Assembly: GCA_029945375.1 (NCBI GenBank)
Contig: CM057057.1
Location: 2,108,001 to 2,172,000 of the forward strand
Source: Agaricus subrufescens
Lineage: Eukaryota > Basidiomycota > Agaricomycetes > Agaricales > Agaricaceae
DNA length: 64,000 nucleotides
Direction of reading: 5' to 3'
Shown: positions 1 to 13,400 of the stretch, in pieces
How positions within the stretch are numbered: position 1 is the stretch's first letter
How the letters are laid out: the number at the start of each line of letters is the position of its first letter
Notes under the pieces: model-generated
Told to the model about the DNA's origin: nothing
Seen by the model: only the letters and a program-made list of their open reading frames with translations
Databases searched by the model: none
Made by a program: the position numbers and the translations under genes

Positions 1-1972
1 ACGAGAATGTGGTTGCGTCATCGGGGATGAAAGTTTCTGACGTTGGTGGTGATGCTATTGCTAGCATTTCAGCCAAGCTGATCGATCCTGAACGAGCTAC
101 TTTTGGAGGCAAGGTTGAGAATGTGGAGATGCTTGTGGATGAGGAAGAAGACGAAGCTCCAATACTCATGAATCACGAGCTATTGAAAGCGGTGTTGGAT
201 AAATCGGATGTTCTGTTGCAGGTTTTGGATGTGCGAGATCCTTTGGCGTTCCGCAGTTCGTATCTCGAGAACGTTGTAGAAGGAAAGAAGGTTCTACTGG
301 TTTTGAATAAAATTGGTGAGTCACGAACAAATAATTTTCTAAACTCATGACGAATATATCTATAAACTAACACGTAATTCTTTTAAATTGAAGATACGTG
401 TCCTCGGGAGTCGTCATCGGCGTGGTTAAGCTTCCTCCGACGAGAACATCCTACATTCCTATTCAGGTCTGCCACTGCATTCTTGCCCGCAGCCCCGGGA
501 TCCAGTAATCCTATCCAGGCTACTGGATCATCGAAAACTTCTCAGCGCCACAGAAAGGACGATGCTTTAGGATCTGGGGCTATACTTACACAGTTGGCTG
601 ACTGGGCTAAACAGAAGACGGATGGGACAGCTTTGAATGTTGCTGTTGTTGGATTAACCAATGTAAGTTGTATCCATTCGTGCGTTTCGCTGTTTTCGAA
701 GACATCGCCTTGATGATATCCTTCCATTTTCTCTCTTCAACTTGTTTGCTGTGACGAAAACTCGATCTGGCGTCAAATTATCATTGGCGGTTATGGATTT
801 GATAGGCTGGGAAGAGCGCGTTTTTGAACAGCCTACTTCGTAAAGATGTATTGCCGGTCTACACGCTGTCAACAGCCTCGCGGAATCCTACTACGACGGT
901 ACTTCCTCAGGAAGTGGTAATGGAAGTGGAAGGCAGTTCCATTTGCTTTAATGATACCCCTGGGCTAAGTTGGTCGGGTGGATCTGTAGATGAAAGATTA
1001 CGAGTTCGGGATATTTTGTTGAGAAGTAGAGGGAGGATCGATCGGCTTAAGGATCCGTTACCTGTTGGTATGTTTTTATCCCTTGTCTTTTTGTGTAATT
1101 TTTGGGGATTGATTAGGTTCGTGTGTTTGGTGAATAGTTTCAGATATGGTTTCTCGTGCTAACGCGGAAGATCTTATGGTGATGTATGGTTTGCCGGCGT
1201 TTCAGAGTGGAGATGGTGTGGCGTTTTTGTCCGGGGTTGCGAAATCTAATCGTTTAGTCAAAAAGGTATTTTCTTTTTGTTTTTTTTTGTTCCTCGGTTA
1301 CGAGTACAAGGGCCGGGCTGACATTATTGTTTCTTTTAGCGAGGAGATTTGGATTTGGATGCTGCTTCGAAGATCGTGTTGAGAGATTGGAATAGCGGGA
1401 AGTTGGTGAGGTATACTGTGCCACCGTCCGGCGAGAAGAGTGGGTCGCTACAGACGGTGGAGTTGGGTGAGATGGATAAGGAGATTTTGGATCGTGTTAG
1501 ATCAAGAAAGGAGATGAGGAGGAGTGGGGGGCTGGTTAAGTTGTTGGCTTCTGGGGTGGAGAATCGGGAAGTGGACCTTGAGAAGCCGTGGTTCTGGATT
1601 GGAAAAGAAGAAGAGGGTAGTAGTGATGAGGATGAGGATGAGGGTGGTGACAAGGGCGAGAGTGAGGGTGATGATGACGAGATGATGTCGGCGCATGAGG
1701 AGGAAAATGATGATGGCGATGAAGGCAATTCCGACGAAGACGAAGATGATGACGACGAACAACAGGAGGAAGAGCTTGAATTGCCACCAACACAAAAACG
1801 AAAACGGGCTGTTTCCTTTGGTCCAGGACGACCCTTAACAAAAAAAGTTGCCTTTGCATCGGCGCCTCGGGCATTAGCCAAAGAACAGGAGCCGCGACAG
1901 CAACGACCCGGACAACCGGGATCGAAGATGAAATCTATCCTGAAAAAAACCAAGAAACGAGGGAAGGTTTAG
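1..1972 (+). CDS. GNL3/Nug1/Grn1-type circularly permuted nucleolar GTPase, 5'-partial
   Basis: The reading frame is open at the window edge, so the N-terminus is missing. Five exons are read with introns 316-393, 663-805, 1068-1143 and 1266-1339, all GT...AG and frame-preserving. The GTPase motifs come in permuted order: NKID (G4, completed across the first intron) precedes the P-loop GLTNAGKSAF (G1, formed across the second intron) and DTPGL (G3). This order is the signature of the YlqF/YawG class. The C-terminal tail has a long Asp/Glu-rich stretch (about 1610-1780) followed by basic Lys/Arg-rich sequence, as in nucleolar family members. In yeast and animals these proteins act in 60S pre-ribosome assembly and export. 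The segment with DVLLQVLDVRDPL just before G4 fits GNL3/Nug1 better than Nog2 or Lsg1, but the missing N-terminus prevents certainty on the paralogue. Confidence 0.88.
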
Positions 1973-3258
1973 GTAACAAAAACGTTTTTTGTTTGATTTT
2001 TACGTCGGGTAAGGAGGCGGTGGGAGGATGATGGGGAGCAGATTGTTAATGTGGGCGGCTGGCTGTATCCCTGCTCGATTTTTTGAAAGAAAAAAAAATC
2101 GTATCATCGACCCTTGTAGCGCTGTTGATAGAGCGTTCACACCAATATTTCGTAAATTCAGAGTTGATGTCGGTGAATGATGTGCGGGTATAAGGCTTCC
2201 GTGTTCTGCGCTCGGTGTAATAAAAAAAATTAGACTTTTTGGAAAGGTTGAGTTTCTTGGCAAATTCGTTGTGGTTGTCATGTACGGTTTTGAAGTATCG
2301 CCGAGATGGACAGAAAGATCAATTTTGTATGATGGGCGCACGTCGAGGTAATACCTCTGTTAGCGGGTATCGTTTGCGTAACTTGCCGACTCGACATATA
2401 TGATATATATATTTATGTTCCATATTCTTTAATCATGGGTGAATATTTGTTCTACTCTTGTTTTCTTTTGCAGGTATTGTGTGCGTCTCGTGCGTAAATG
2501 ATACGATTTTTTTTGTATGTGTATTCGTTGACACATCAGTGGTATGTGGGTGGACAAAGCAAGTCAGGAGATGCGTCACTAGGGGAAAAGTTTCTTCCTC
2601 GGAGTACTTTTGTTCAGGCGGGGTCTTAATTAATTCTCCTTTTTTTTTGTTTTGTAGTTCAGAAAGGGTAGGAGCATCGGTGAAGTGCGGCAGTCGTGAG
2701 AGAAGCTTACTGGAGCTCGGGCATGCCGTTGAGGTGTCCGATGTTGGAGGTGAATCATCGAGGGCGGTGTGAGAGGGGACGTGGAAATCTGAATTGAGGA
2801 GTCAGACGGGGATTGAGAGAAACTCGAGATGAATAATAAAACTTCTAAAGAGGTTTTTGATAATGTTACACATAGGAGTTATCTCTCGCTCAGAGGTTAG
2901 ACAATAGGCTTAGTGTGCTGTGGAAAGGAGAAATGGCTATGAAAGAACACAATGCGCCGCCAGCGTCTCCTTGGTAATCAACCCTAAGAAATGGCACAAT
3001 CGTGTAGAATCACATTATTAGCCTGAAAAGGAAAGGCCCCTTCTCGTACAGCAGTCTCAGGCAGTGGGGCGCAGGCCAGCACAGCCGTGTTTTTTCTATC
3101 ACTTTGGATGCTATATTTATAGCGCGCCTCTTCTCCGATGCGATCTGACAGTTGTCGCAGGCTCACGTAACAATCTCGATCATTCCTTCCATCATCTCCA
3201 ATGACCCTCAAAAGGCTGGTTGGGGCTCGTCTAAGCCCCCATCCTCCAGTTATTCACT
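1973..3258. other. intergenic, no gene recognised
   Basis: This stretch between the GTPase and the F-box gene holds only short open frames with low-complexity or incoherent translations. T-rich and A-rich runs near 1980-2110 and 2220-2230 could be 3' end signals of the GTPase gene. I see no repeat or RNA gene. Confidence 0.5.
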
Positions 3259-4774
3259 ATGCCTACTTCTCTCTCTGCTAGACAACAGTACCTCAAGTCT
3301 GGGCTGTCATTAACCCATGCACGACGACCTCCCTGTTTGGACCCTTTGGTCCGACTGGCGCCAGCGATGGGTACCATTTTGGTGAGTGGTCTGTTTCAAC
3401 TGCGCTGGGATCGCTGATGGTAATGTTTTATATTATTAGTCACCTCCGCTACACTCTGGTATACAATGGAGCTACCGACTTCCTCAAGAGCTTTGGATAG
3501 AGATATTCAATCATTGTCTGGATGAATTTCCGCGAATTGATTCTCTCCAAATCCCTCCTATTACGTTGGCGTTGGTTTGCAAGGCGTGGAGTTACCTCGT
3601 AAAGACTACGCCACGCCTATGGTCGAGTTTCGAGATTGTTTTGGACGATTGGGACTTTACACGAGCGCGTCAAGATGATATCACGAAGAGGTTGCAGTTG
3701 TGGTTGCGTCGGTCGCGACAATGCCCTCTATCCTTCCGCATTACCCATAAAGACACAGGGAGAGCCACAGGCTTGCTTGGATCTGCAAGTACAAGTTTCC
3801 TCGAGACACTTGTTCCTCATGCTCCGCGATGGCAACACGTTCAATTCCATGGCCCGAGTGGAAACCTTGTTGTTCTCCAAGACCGGCTAGCAAATGGAAA
3901 TACACCAACACTCCGATCCCTGTCTTTTCATATCAACGAGTCATTTGGCTCCCCTTTCGACGTCGCTTCACTCAATATCCCTTGGTCACAGTTGTCTGGG
4001 TTGGACCTTCAACTGTACCAGAGTAATATTCATTCTTTGAATGAATGTTTCCAATTCTTGTCCTCTGCTCCAAATTTGACCTGGTGTAGTTTGAATGCTA
4101 CATTCCCATTCACCCTCGGTGACCATCCGGAGAAAATCAACCTCCCACACCTGAGGTCACTCAAATTGACCATTCAGGGAAATGATTCTGGAGGAATTGC
4201 CGAGCGGAGTTTGCTCGATTTTCTCGGGCAAATTTCTGTTACGCAATTGATGACATTTTCCTTGGAATGGTTAGTTGATCGGGTTGGGGACGCCGGAGAG
4301 TCGTGCTGGACACAGGTTCACCCCCGATTTATTGATTTCATCCATTCATCTGTCAACACACTCGAGAGCCTCGAACTTGCGTATCTTCCCATACGTGACC
4401 ACGAGATCATCGGTTGTCTAGATGGGATGTTCAATATGAGAAGCCTTGAATTGAAGTTCTCGTTATCAGGTCAAAAGCTTGACCCGATCACAATTGATTT
4501 CCTAGATTATCTCCAACGAGGTCGGTTGGACGTCACTGATGATCAGATTACATTCGGCCACCTTCATTTACTCAGAACCCTCAAACTGCAATGCTCAGGC
4601 CGGTATCTGGATCAAGCCAGGCTTCAAAGTCTGGTCGATAGGCGTGCTGGAGCAGGGCTGAGAAATTTTGAGCTTATGACGATGAACTCGATGTCGAAGG
4701 CGTTTATGGACAGGATGGCGATGTGGCGGAGCCGGGGATTGAATTTTTCGACTTCTACGCTGAACCTGTGGTGA
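3259..4774 (+). CDS. F-box protein
   Basis: Two exons, 3259-3381 and 3440-4774, joined by a 58-nt GT...AG intron, give about 485 residues. The start at 3259 is chosen because exon 1 is in frame with the long exon and no upstream ATG extends it. An F-box-like segment (LPQELWIEIFNHCLDEF, then ALVCKAW and TPRLWSSFEI) lies at about residues 53-100. It is followed by leucine-spaced repeats resembling the irregular LRR region of agaricomycete F-box proteins (for example LRSLSFHINESFG, LESLELAYLPI, LRTLKLQC). Such proteins are expected to recruit substrates to an SCF ubiquitin ligase through Skp1. The substrate cannot be inferred. The family is very large in mushrooms and fast evolving. The stop is TGA, which matters for judging in-frame TGA codons elsewhere in the window. 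Confidence 0.82.
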
Positions 4775-5821
4775 TTGTGCAATGATTCGTGATAGGATTA
4801 AGGGTTTTCGGTGTTTTTCTTTTTTTTCTCTGGGTTTATTTCGCTTGCATACGAACATTGTTTCCACGTTTTTACCGTACTTGTCTAATGGGTTTCTGAC
4901 GCCACAACTCCTGAGGTCTGATGAGCCAATAATGACCAAGCATCAATACATCATTTGAATCTTGAGATCTTGATATTGGGGACAGCTATTCCATTCTTAG
5001 TGCTTCGCTGCCACATTACCGCGTCATGCAGTCATACCACTGGCCGAGGTTCTAAAATGGGATTACCTCGGTATTGTCCTACGATAACCCCTGTGCACCT
5101 ATAAGGTTGGGGAAAATACAAACTGGACCTGGCTCAAAGTAGCCCTCCGCGCTTCTGCTCTTGGGACTGTTGGATTGGTTGTTGGGTGGAGTTCGCACGT
5201 GGTTGTACTTACGAGAAGCGTCCATGTTAATTGTCTACTTAATCTAACTAATGCCTACATCTATTCGGTTAAGATAAGTAGAGATAATTCCCTCTTTCAA
5301 TCGGCGGATGATGATTACCTTTGACATCTTGAATTCTTAAGATAGATGGATGGATTGATTGCGCGTTCTTCACGGCCGAGTCTGATCGCAAGAAGGTTTC
5401 CTTTTCGAATGTAAATGTCATTTTCTTCCATTATAATAATCAAGCCAAACTATTGGCGAGATAAATCTCGTCAGTCCAAATCATAGAACGTCATAATGTT
5501 TGTTTTGGTCAACTACATTCCGCAGTTATTCCGGCTGTGGAAGTTCAGCAGTCCCCGAAGCTATGTACGGACACTGTTCACTTCCGAACGAGCCGGGAGG
5601 TCAGGACACCCGGAATACATCACTTTAAGATCGTCCTTGCTTGTGTCTTCGGCAATGACCCTACCATGTAGCCGTATGGTTTTATTGTACCGCCCGGGCC
5701 ACAATGTGTGGAAGAATTGGCGATGTTGACTATGCCCGAGGATGGACTGATCCGCGCCGGCAGATGCCGAACACCATTTTTTGATGAACAAATAATGTAT
5801 ACTTTGTTTTTCTATATCACC
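4775..5821. other. intergenic, no gene recognised
   Basis: No coherent coding signal, RNA gene or repeat is visible between the F-box gene and NOP9. The open frames at about 5496-5791 overlap on both strands and look random. Confidence 0.45.
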
Positions 5822-8745
5822 ATGCCGCGGGGCCTACGCAAAAGAGGTCGAAGGCACAAGAACAACGAAGCAGAAGATTTTCCTCATGAAGAGGCTCAGC
5901 TTGACGACGGTTTTGAGTTGAACCATGATGAGGCAGAAACTTCACAACCTTCTTGGATCATACCGGCTGCAAATCAGAGCGATGTTGCTTCAAACCCTGA
6001 GGCACCATTTGGGTTTGTTGATACGGAAGTAAAGGCGTATTTTCGGACCGTAGATGTACAGATTCGAGATTGGCAGGATAGTCAGGTGGAAAGTGGAGGC
6101 ATGGATGGGAATGCGGACATTGATCCTAATGAAGGCTCGTTCGATTCAATCTGACACTGCTGTCAACTAACAACATGTCATAATCTCTGCAGAGAGACGA
6201 TTGTTTTTTGTTGCTGCGTTGGCCGAGATGCGGGGAAAGGAGAAGGAACTAGCAACAGATCCGGATTGTTCGATCATTCTAGAAAGAATGGCCTATTCCA
6301 TGGATGACTTCGTTCGTCGTGTGCTTATGGATAGTATGGCTGGCTCGTGAGTGACTGTCAGATAATGCTACTTGGTATCTCATCATGATTCAGTTACGAG
6401 GCATTGGTCAAACATCGCTTCGCATCCCACGTATGCCAGACCTTATTCACGCTCGCGATGGATACAATTCAACGAGAGGTGCCGTGCATTGCCTAATATT
6501 CTCATGACCGACTGTTAATGTCCAGCAAGATGAAGGGCATTTATCCCCGCCTACCCGACTCAAGGGATAAAGGCGAGCTTCGCACAATGAAACAACTCAT
6601 TCTTGATATTTGTGAGGTGAAGTCTGGCTCCTTCATTTTCCGCCGAATCTCCTTTTTCTCAATAATCCAAAGGAACTATTGCCGGCATTTTCAAGTCTCA
6701 TAATGGATCCTTTTGCTTCGCATGTCATTCGGAGTCTCTTGGTATTACTTTGCCCCGACTTGGCGAAAGATTCGCCGCTCAGATCGAAAAAAAGTGCGGC
6801 ATGGAAGGCGAAGCAAGGTTCGATGAAATCTGTATTCGAGAAGGGGAAGGGTAAAGAAACTGCCACCCAGCTGCAAGCTCCATCGGAATTCTGTCAAATG
6901 ACTGGAAAAATTCTGGAGATTCTGAAAACTAATCTAGATGAGAATGAAGTCCGGGCAATGGCTGCGAGTAAAGTCGCTAGTCCAGGACTAAAGGTATGTA
7001 CTAGTTCGTGATGCTTGAGAATCAGAGCCGTTGTGCTCATTCGCCTGCAGATGCTGTTAGAAGCCGAGGCAGACCAAGGCTTTTCGGGTAAAATTGACTC
7101 CCTGATGGATAGAGTGACGGTGGGAACTATAAGCGCTTGCCGTTGAGTACCAAATTTCGGTTGCGTTGTTTGAGCACTCCTCATTTGTAGTCATTCAGAA
7201 GAAGGCAAACCTCCGTTAGAGGGATCCGATTACTTGAATACGCTGTTACGCGATACAACTTCTTCACATCTTCTAGAGACTATTTTCACAAGGTCGCCGG
7301 ATGATGCTTTCCGTGTGTTATGGAACCTTCATTTGAAGGGAAAACTACAACGGTTGTCTGTACATCCAGTGGCAAACTTTGTGGTGGCAGAGGCATTTGG
7401 AAGGGCAAACGAAGACCAGCTTTTGGAGGCTTGCCAAGAGCTGGCTGGTTCTTGGCAAAAGATTATTGGTACGATTGTCGTAAGTCTATTTATCGTCTGC
7501 TTATCAGGAGATAGCTGCGTCAAGAGTGGGTGTTCTGCGGGCAGTAGTGGATCGCGCCGTTAATCTGCAAATGTTTGGTGAAGAGCTAGTGAAAGTGAGT
7601 CTTATTCAATGTGCTGACAACTGCATCACTAAAACACTTTGAAGGCCACATTCGGTGCATTTGGTTTAGATACCGGTGAAGAAAAACTAAGCTTAGTGCC
7701 TTGTGCGCTATATTTACTCTCTTTCAAGGTAAGGGTGTCGACATGACCGCTTCAGCTTTATTGACCTCGAAGAAAGGATTATCAGTCGCGCAAATCGGCA
7801 TTTGTTACCACTGAAACTAACGTACATTCGAAGGAAGGAAACAGAAAAGACAAGAACGTCCTTGAACCACAAATACAAGGGTCTCTTCTCTTACAGTCCC
7901 TTCTTCATCTTCCTGATCCCCATTATGACATCGTGATCCAAAGGTAACTTATTATATAACACGGTTCCCCAATAAGCTTCTTACGATTTCTGCACAGCAT
8001 AAATTCTCTCTCACTAGACGAGCGAATTCGGCTGGCTCATAATAGCACTAGTTCACGAGTTTACGATGTGCTGTTGGATTCGCCTATAGTACCAACTAAA
8101 ACCAAGCGTGCTTTCGTCCTCGGGTTCGTTGGACATTATCATCAACTCGTGGATGACCGATTTGGTAGTCGAATAGTGGATCGATGTTGGGATTTCGCCG
8201 ACACTTACCTCAAGGTTTGTGGTGTCTTTTGAAGTTAGAGTCTGTATTCTTACACAGGTTTCATGTAGGAGAAGGTTGCTCGTTCCGTTATCCCTCATCA
8301 ACAGACACTTGCCGGTTCTTTCTATGGGAAGTTCTTCTCCCGTAATCTTAACCTCTACCTGCTCCAACGCAGGCCAGAGGAATGGCGAAATTTCCAGGCG
8401 GAAAAGAAAAGGCAGACAGAAGCTACTAGTCAGTCATCGCCGGCGAAAAAACCTGAGGTGGCATCATCAGACATAACGTCTGAACCAGTAGCCCGTCCAC
8501 AATCGATGAAAAAGCGGAAGCGAAAAGAAGATGAAATCGATGCTTTGTTTAATGCGTCACTCGGGAGCAAAGTCAAAAAAGCTGCTTTGGAGAGCGAATT
8601 GGATTCTTCGTTGCCTCAAGCGAGTATTGGTGAAGAGGAGAAATCAGCGAGTAAATTTAAAACGGATAAAGGGCTGCAGGATGTCCTTGGCACTCTCAAA
8701 GATGCACCCCAAGGGGAAAAAAGGAAGAAGAAACGGAAGAGCTAG
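5822..8745 (+). CDS. NOP9: Nucleolar protein 9 (NOP9), PUM-like RNA-binding protein
   Basis: Twelve exons assemble into about 787 residues: 5822-6134, 6193-6346, 6394-6478, 6530-6616, 6673-6993, 7051-7141, 7199-7479, 7508-7594, 7645-7728, 7777-7943, 7998-8214 and 8269-8745. The total is divisible by three. The N-terminus [13 protein letters not shown] is the typical basic NOP9 start. Pumilio-like helical repeats follow, with recognisable stretches such as [72 protein letters not shown] and [14 protein letters not shown]. The C-terminus is Lys-rich with [10 protein letters not shown] and ends in KKKRKS, a likely nuclear or nucleolar signal. In yeast Nop9 binds pre-rRNA near the ITS1 cleavage site and is needed for 18S maturation. 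Two junctions are uncertain: the first intron appears to be GC-AG, and intron 3 could instead be 6484-6525. Confidence 0.9.
6135..6192 (+). other. probable GC-AG intron in NOP9
   Basis: The only join that keeps both the upstream acidic region and the downstream [13 protein letters not shown] segment in frame without losing residues uses a donor GAAG|GCTCGT and the acceptor CTGCAG. A GT donor at 6139 works only with a poor, later acceptor. The branch-like CTAAC lies at about 6167. This is inferred from frame and family similarity, not from transcripts. Confidence 0.55.
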
Positions 8746-10408
8746 TTCTTGCGTATATAGATATTTGTTGATATGTTCTCTATTTCGTGTACGTGGATCG
8801 GTAATGGGACACCACGTCCTCAAGCATGTTATTTTGATGGTATACTTACTCAGTTGCTGTTTTTATTTTGTTCAAGATTACCTAGTAATCTTCCCTGTCA
8901 CGGAAGGCTTGTATATCCCTAGCCACAAGGAATACACTGAGAGTATACTGCCATCTTTGAAAACTTAGAGCATCAATATAACGTTGTCCTGGATCCTCTT
9001 CAAAGACAAAGCATGGTACTGGTACCTATTGGGTTGTACTTCTGAATGCTTGATCGTAAGTTGTTCCGCATGTAACAATGTGAAGCACAGTGTCTGTACA
9101 CAATATGGCGGGCGGGGTGCGATTGCCACGGTAGGGATATATCTCGGCAATATTCAACAATGGTTGACAATTGCACTCATAAATTTAAACATTGATCAAT
9201 CCTCTAATCTTCCAATGACTCCAGTGACTGTATGAGTGTTACGACAACAAGGTCCTCATAGCGTGTAGAAGAAGCCTGGGAAAGCATATGACATAGAGGA
9301 AAAGAGCTATAGTAAGGAAACAAAAGTACGCATGGTGTGGTTCTTCATATTGATGTCGGGCTCAGGTAGGCTAATATAGAATCATTCAAGTGGGGCCGGT
9401 GTCTTGTTTCTCATGGTCAGGGGCAGGCATCCTCCAGACTTGTTGTTGAAGCTTTTGTTTACCCCATTATCTCCCTAAAGAACTCTCAATTAATAGAGCA
9501 CGTGAGGAAATATATAACACATCTGAAAGTTAAGAACTAGGGATGAATGGGCGAAAATGTTTACGCCTGAATTACGATTGTCCGGTAAAACATCCAGTAA
9601 CGCTTCGCCATCAAGTTTTGTCAACTACAAGCAGTCAGGAGTCGGGAGCCGGAAGCACTCGTCGTGGATACCCCGTGTTGCCAAGGGCCAGGTTTAATTA
9701 TACGATATCAATTAAAGCTCTCGCAAGAACTTCAGAATTGGTCGATAGAACCTGTGACAGTCTATTAATCCTACACCACAGAATACCGCTCCTTGCTAAC
9801 CGGATCTGACCATATTCGATGCTTCGAGGTTCATTAAACTGTCAAATAGATCATCTACGCCACTCAGTCTGGAATATGACCATATGCATCACCAAGGATT
9901 ACACCCATTTGGTTCGTCGAACAGTTAAAAGGCTAGTTCTCTGAATGCCGCCCCCCCGAGATTGGTGGAGTTAGCGGGAATCGCTAGACATGGGGACCGC
10001 CTAATCACAGCGTTGCTATTCAATGAGGCGTTGCGTCGTGGGAGTCCATAACGACACTTGTTGCATTTTAAGATCTGGGCATGGCGGCTTCACTCACTTT
10101 ACGCTGATCAGGTGAAGCAGGGTTATTTAAATTTAGAACGCCAGCTTCTTTCCGGGGTCCTTCATGGTGCCAGTGGATGCTCTTTGATTCTGGCTCCCAT
10201 GTTAGCGCGTGCAAGGCGGTCCCAGTAGATTCTCCCATGAAGTCGCGTGTAAAGGTGCTCAATTAGTGTTCTTCGGTGGCCGCTCGCTCTGTTTTAGACC
10301 GGCATTGCGCTAGCTGCAGCATGGTTCATTCGAACCACCTGATCGGTTCCCCGCTATCCCTTAAAAGGAGTCGGACCACTTCACCCTACTTTACCGTTTG
10401 ACCGGAAG
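8746..10408. other. intergenic, no gene recognised
   Basis: The 1.7-kb gap between NOP9 and the GH92 gene contains only short, unrelated open frames on both strands. I recognise no domain, RNA gene or repeat family in it. Confidence 0.4.
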
Positions 10409-13400
10409 ATGGCTCGGTGGCTCCTTCTGCTCTCTCTCGTATGCGCGTTTAGGGTCGGTGCTCAAAATGCTACAAGCTCAAGGTCTGGAATCGTTATGTG
10501 ACCTTATTGACATCATTCTTAGTGTTCTTAAGTATTAGCGCTGCACCCCCTGCAAGCACGATTGCTCGTATTGTCGATCCCGCCAGCCTTGTTATACCAT
10601 TTATTGGAACGACCAATGGCGGCCATGTCTTCCCAGGTATTTGCTTTCCATCGAGTGTGCAGCACCGTCTAACTTCTCAAAGGTGCTACATTACCTCATG
10701 GAATGGTGAAGGCCGGGATGGACACCGACTCCCCTGGAAATGTAAGATCTCTACAGTCTCCACAATATTCTCTATTTAACCTTACCTTATTCCAGCACGC
10801 AGGATACGATGGGGATCCGCGGTTCAATGCAACTGGCTTCTCTCAGTTGCATGATAGCGGGACAGGAGGCGTGAGCCGGTTCTAGTACAGAAGTTGCAGA
10901 AGCATCTTCTGACGTGTTTTTAGGCCGTTCCGTTGTCGAACTTCAAACTTTGGCCCTTTGCCGAATGTTCTTCGTTCGAGAAGTGTCCGACTTCGCTAAA
11001 CGGCAGAAAACTTACTCGCCATATCCTTCCAAATGGTAGATTCTTAAATTTTGTAGATGATGTCCAAGAATATTCAATTATGCGGCAGGTTCCCCTGATG
11101 ATTTCGCGTCGCCTGGATACTTTTCCTCCAATTTGGTATGGACGAAATGAAAAGATCTTACATCCAGACTCCATTGTGCTCACTCTAACCACAGTCGAAC
11201 TCTATTCGAGTCGAGCTTACGGCCACGAGGCGGACAGCTTTACATCGTTATACCTTTCCTGCCGGGACAAAACATCCAAGAATCGCTGTCGACATCACCA
11301 ACGATGGGCAGAGGAGTAGCACTGACCCCGTCATGACTCTCGATCCCGACACTGCTAAAGTTATGGGAGGTTCTTCTTTTGCTGCTTCCTTTGGACCAGG
11401 TAAATATCGAACGTCGATCAATCTTATAAATAGCTGACGTTAGAATAGGACGGTACCGTGCATTCACTTGTGTTACATTCAAGGGTGACGGCTTCGAGCT
11501 TGGTAAACCGACTGAATACGGGGCATGGCTGGCTGACTTCCCCGTCCGAGGGACGACGGATATAATTCAAGTGTACTCTGGTATGCATGAAAATGATAAT
11601 TTTGGCCCGTCGCTGATAAAAAACAGGATTTACCGACGAGCTGGGTGCCTTGTTCACTTTTAACCCTGCACCCAGTGGAAAAACAACCATCCTGGCCCGT
11701 GTCGGTGTTTCATTCATATCTAGTGCCCAGGCTTGCGCCAATGCTGAAGAGGAAATACCTGGATTTGATTTCGACAAGGTTCATAATGACGCCCGCGCTG
11801 AATGGAACGATCTATTGGGTAGAGTACAGGTAGATACAACAGGAGTCTCGAAGGAAACTGTCCAGTTATTCTATTCCTCAGTACGTTTTGAAACATCGTT
11901 AGGGCAATCAAAACCTAACCCTGGCGCACAGCTGTATCGAACACATATATCCCCTGCAGATTGTAAGACACAGCTTCTCGCTACCACTCAACAGAACTAA
12001 AAAATGCTCACAGATAGCGGAGAAAATCCAAAATGGAACTCAACAGAACCGTATTTCGATTCTTTCTATTGCAATGTACGCCGTTGTTGTTCAATGTTGT
12101 AACTTCCGGGTCTCATAAATTTGGTAGTGGGATACCTATCGCACACTCTACCCTCTTATGTCGCTTCATGACCCAGTTAAATTTGCCCAGATTGTCCGAG
12201 CACTAGTCGATATCCAGAAACATGAAGGTACGTGATCTCCTAGAATTTGGTGGAGGAGACTGTAAAACGAGTATCCAAATAGGATGGCTTCCAGAATGTC
12301 GGGGAGCGACAGCAATGCATTTCATTCAGGGTGGCAGTAGTATGTTGTCCGTGTCATTCTTATTGAACAGGTGTTCATGGACATGACCGCCAGATGCTGA
12401 CCCCATCCTAGGCGAATTCTTCGTCAAGTAAGTCGATTTGACAACACTTTGGATAGTTATTAATGTGTTGTAGATTCCATGAGCATGCTGCGGCGCTCAA
12501 TGTGTCCCCCGATGATCTGTATAATGCGTTATTAGCCGACGCAGAAATTCAACCACCTAACTGGAATCTGCAAGGGCGGCAAGCTGACGTTTGGAAACAA
12601 CTAGGTCGGTGCTTTTGATTCAGTCTCCCAAAAATGGCGTTGCTGATGCAAGCCGTTAGGATATATCCCAGATGACATGTTTAGCCCCGGAGGTGCGAAC
12701 ACCAAGCAGGTATCTCGAACTCTTGAGGTAAATTCGGACTTGTTACAATAAAACAGCCATTAAAATATTCTTCATCTAGCACTCCTTCAACGATTTCGCT
12801 ATATCACAGGTGGCAAAAGCTTTGGGTAAGGCTGATGACAAGAATAAGGTTTACATTACAGCCCCTTTGCTTTACCAGCATGATACTGACTATACCTAGT
12901 ACCTGGGCAGAGCCGGTAACTTCATGAACGTTTGGAATCCTGCTGTTAGCGTTCCAGGTTTCCCTGAGGTGAAGGGTATGATGCAGGTTGGCCATATTTG
13001 TTAATTCCGCCTATTTCACGAGCTAAGAAGAGTAGCCAAGGTTCGCCAATGGCACCTTCAATTTCACTGATCCTCGCCATTGTAGTATTCATGATCCCGC
13101 GCAAGCGACATGCTTCTTGAATGCTGCTAACAGAGATGGATTTTATGAAGGTGAGTCATGCCTTTCTTGCAACTACGAAAGTAGCTCATGAAGTTTCAGG
13201 ATCTCCGATCCTGGTAAGTGACTTTGATCCCTGACACCTCAATCTGATTTATGAGGAAATGACTAGTATTCCCAAGTAAGCCCCCTAGTTTTCGTATACG
13301 TCCTCCTTGCTGATACTTTTACTTTTAGTACGCTCCTCAAGATACAGCCAAGCTGATTGAACTCCAAGGAGGAAATAAGAGTTTTATCCATCGACTAGAC

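Noticed and set aside
1336..1953. 205-residue Ser-rich open frame on the - strand
   Set aside because: It is the complement of the Asp/Glu-rich tail of the GTPase gene; GAT/GAG repeats read as Ser/Leu runs.
2458..2772. 104-residue + strand frame in the GTPase/F-box gap
   Set aside because: Composition is T-rich and incoherent, no splice partners, no recognisable similarity.
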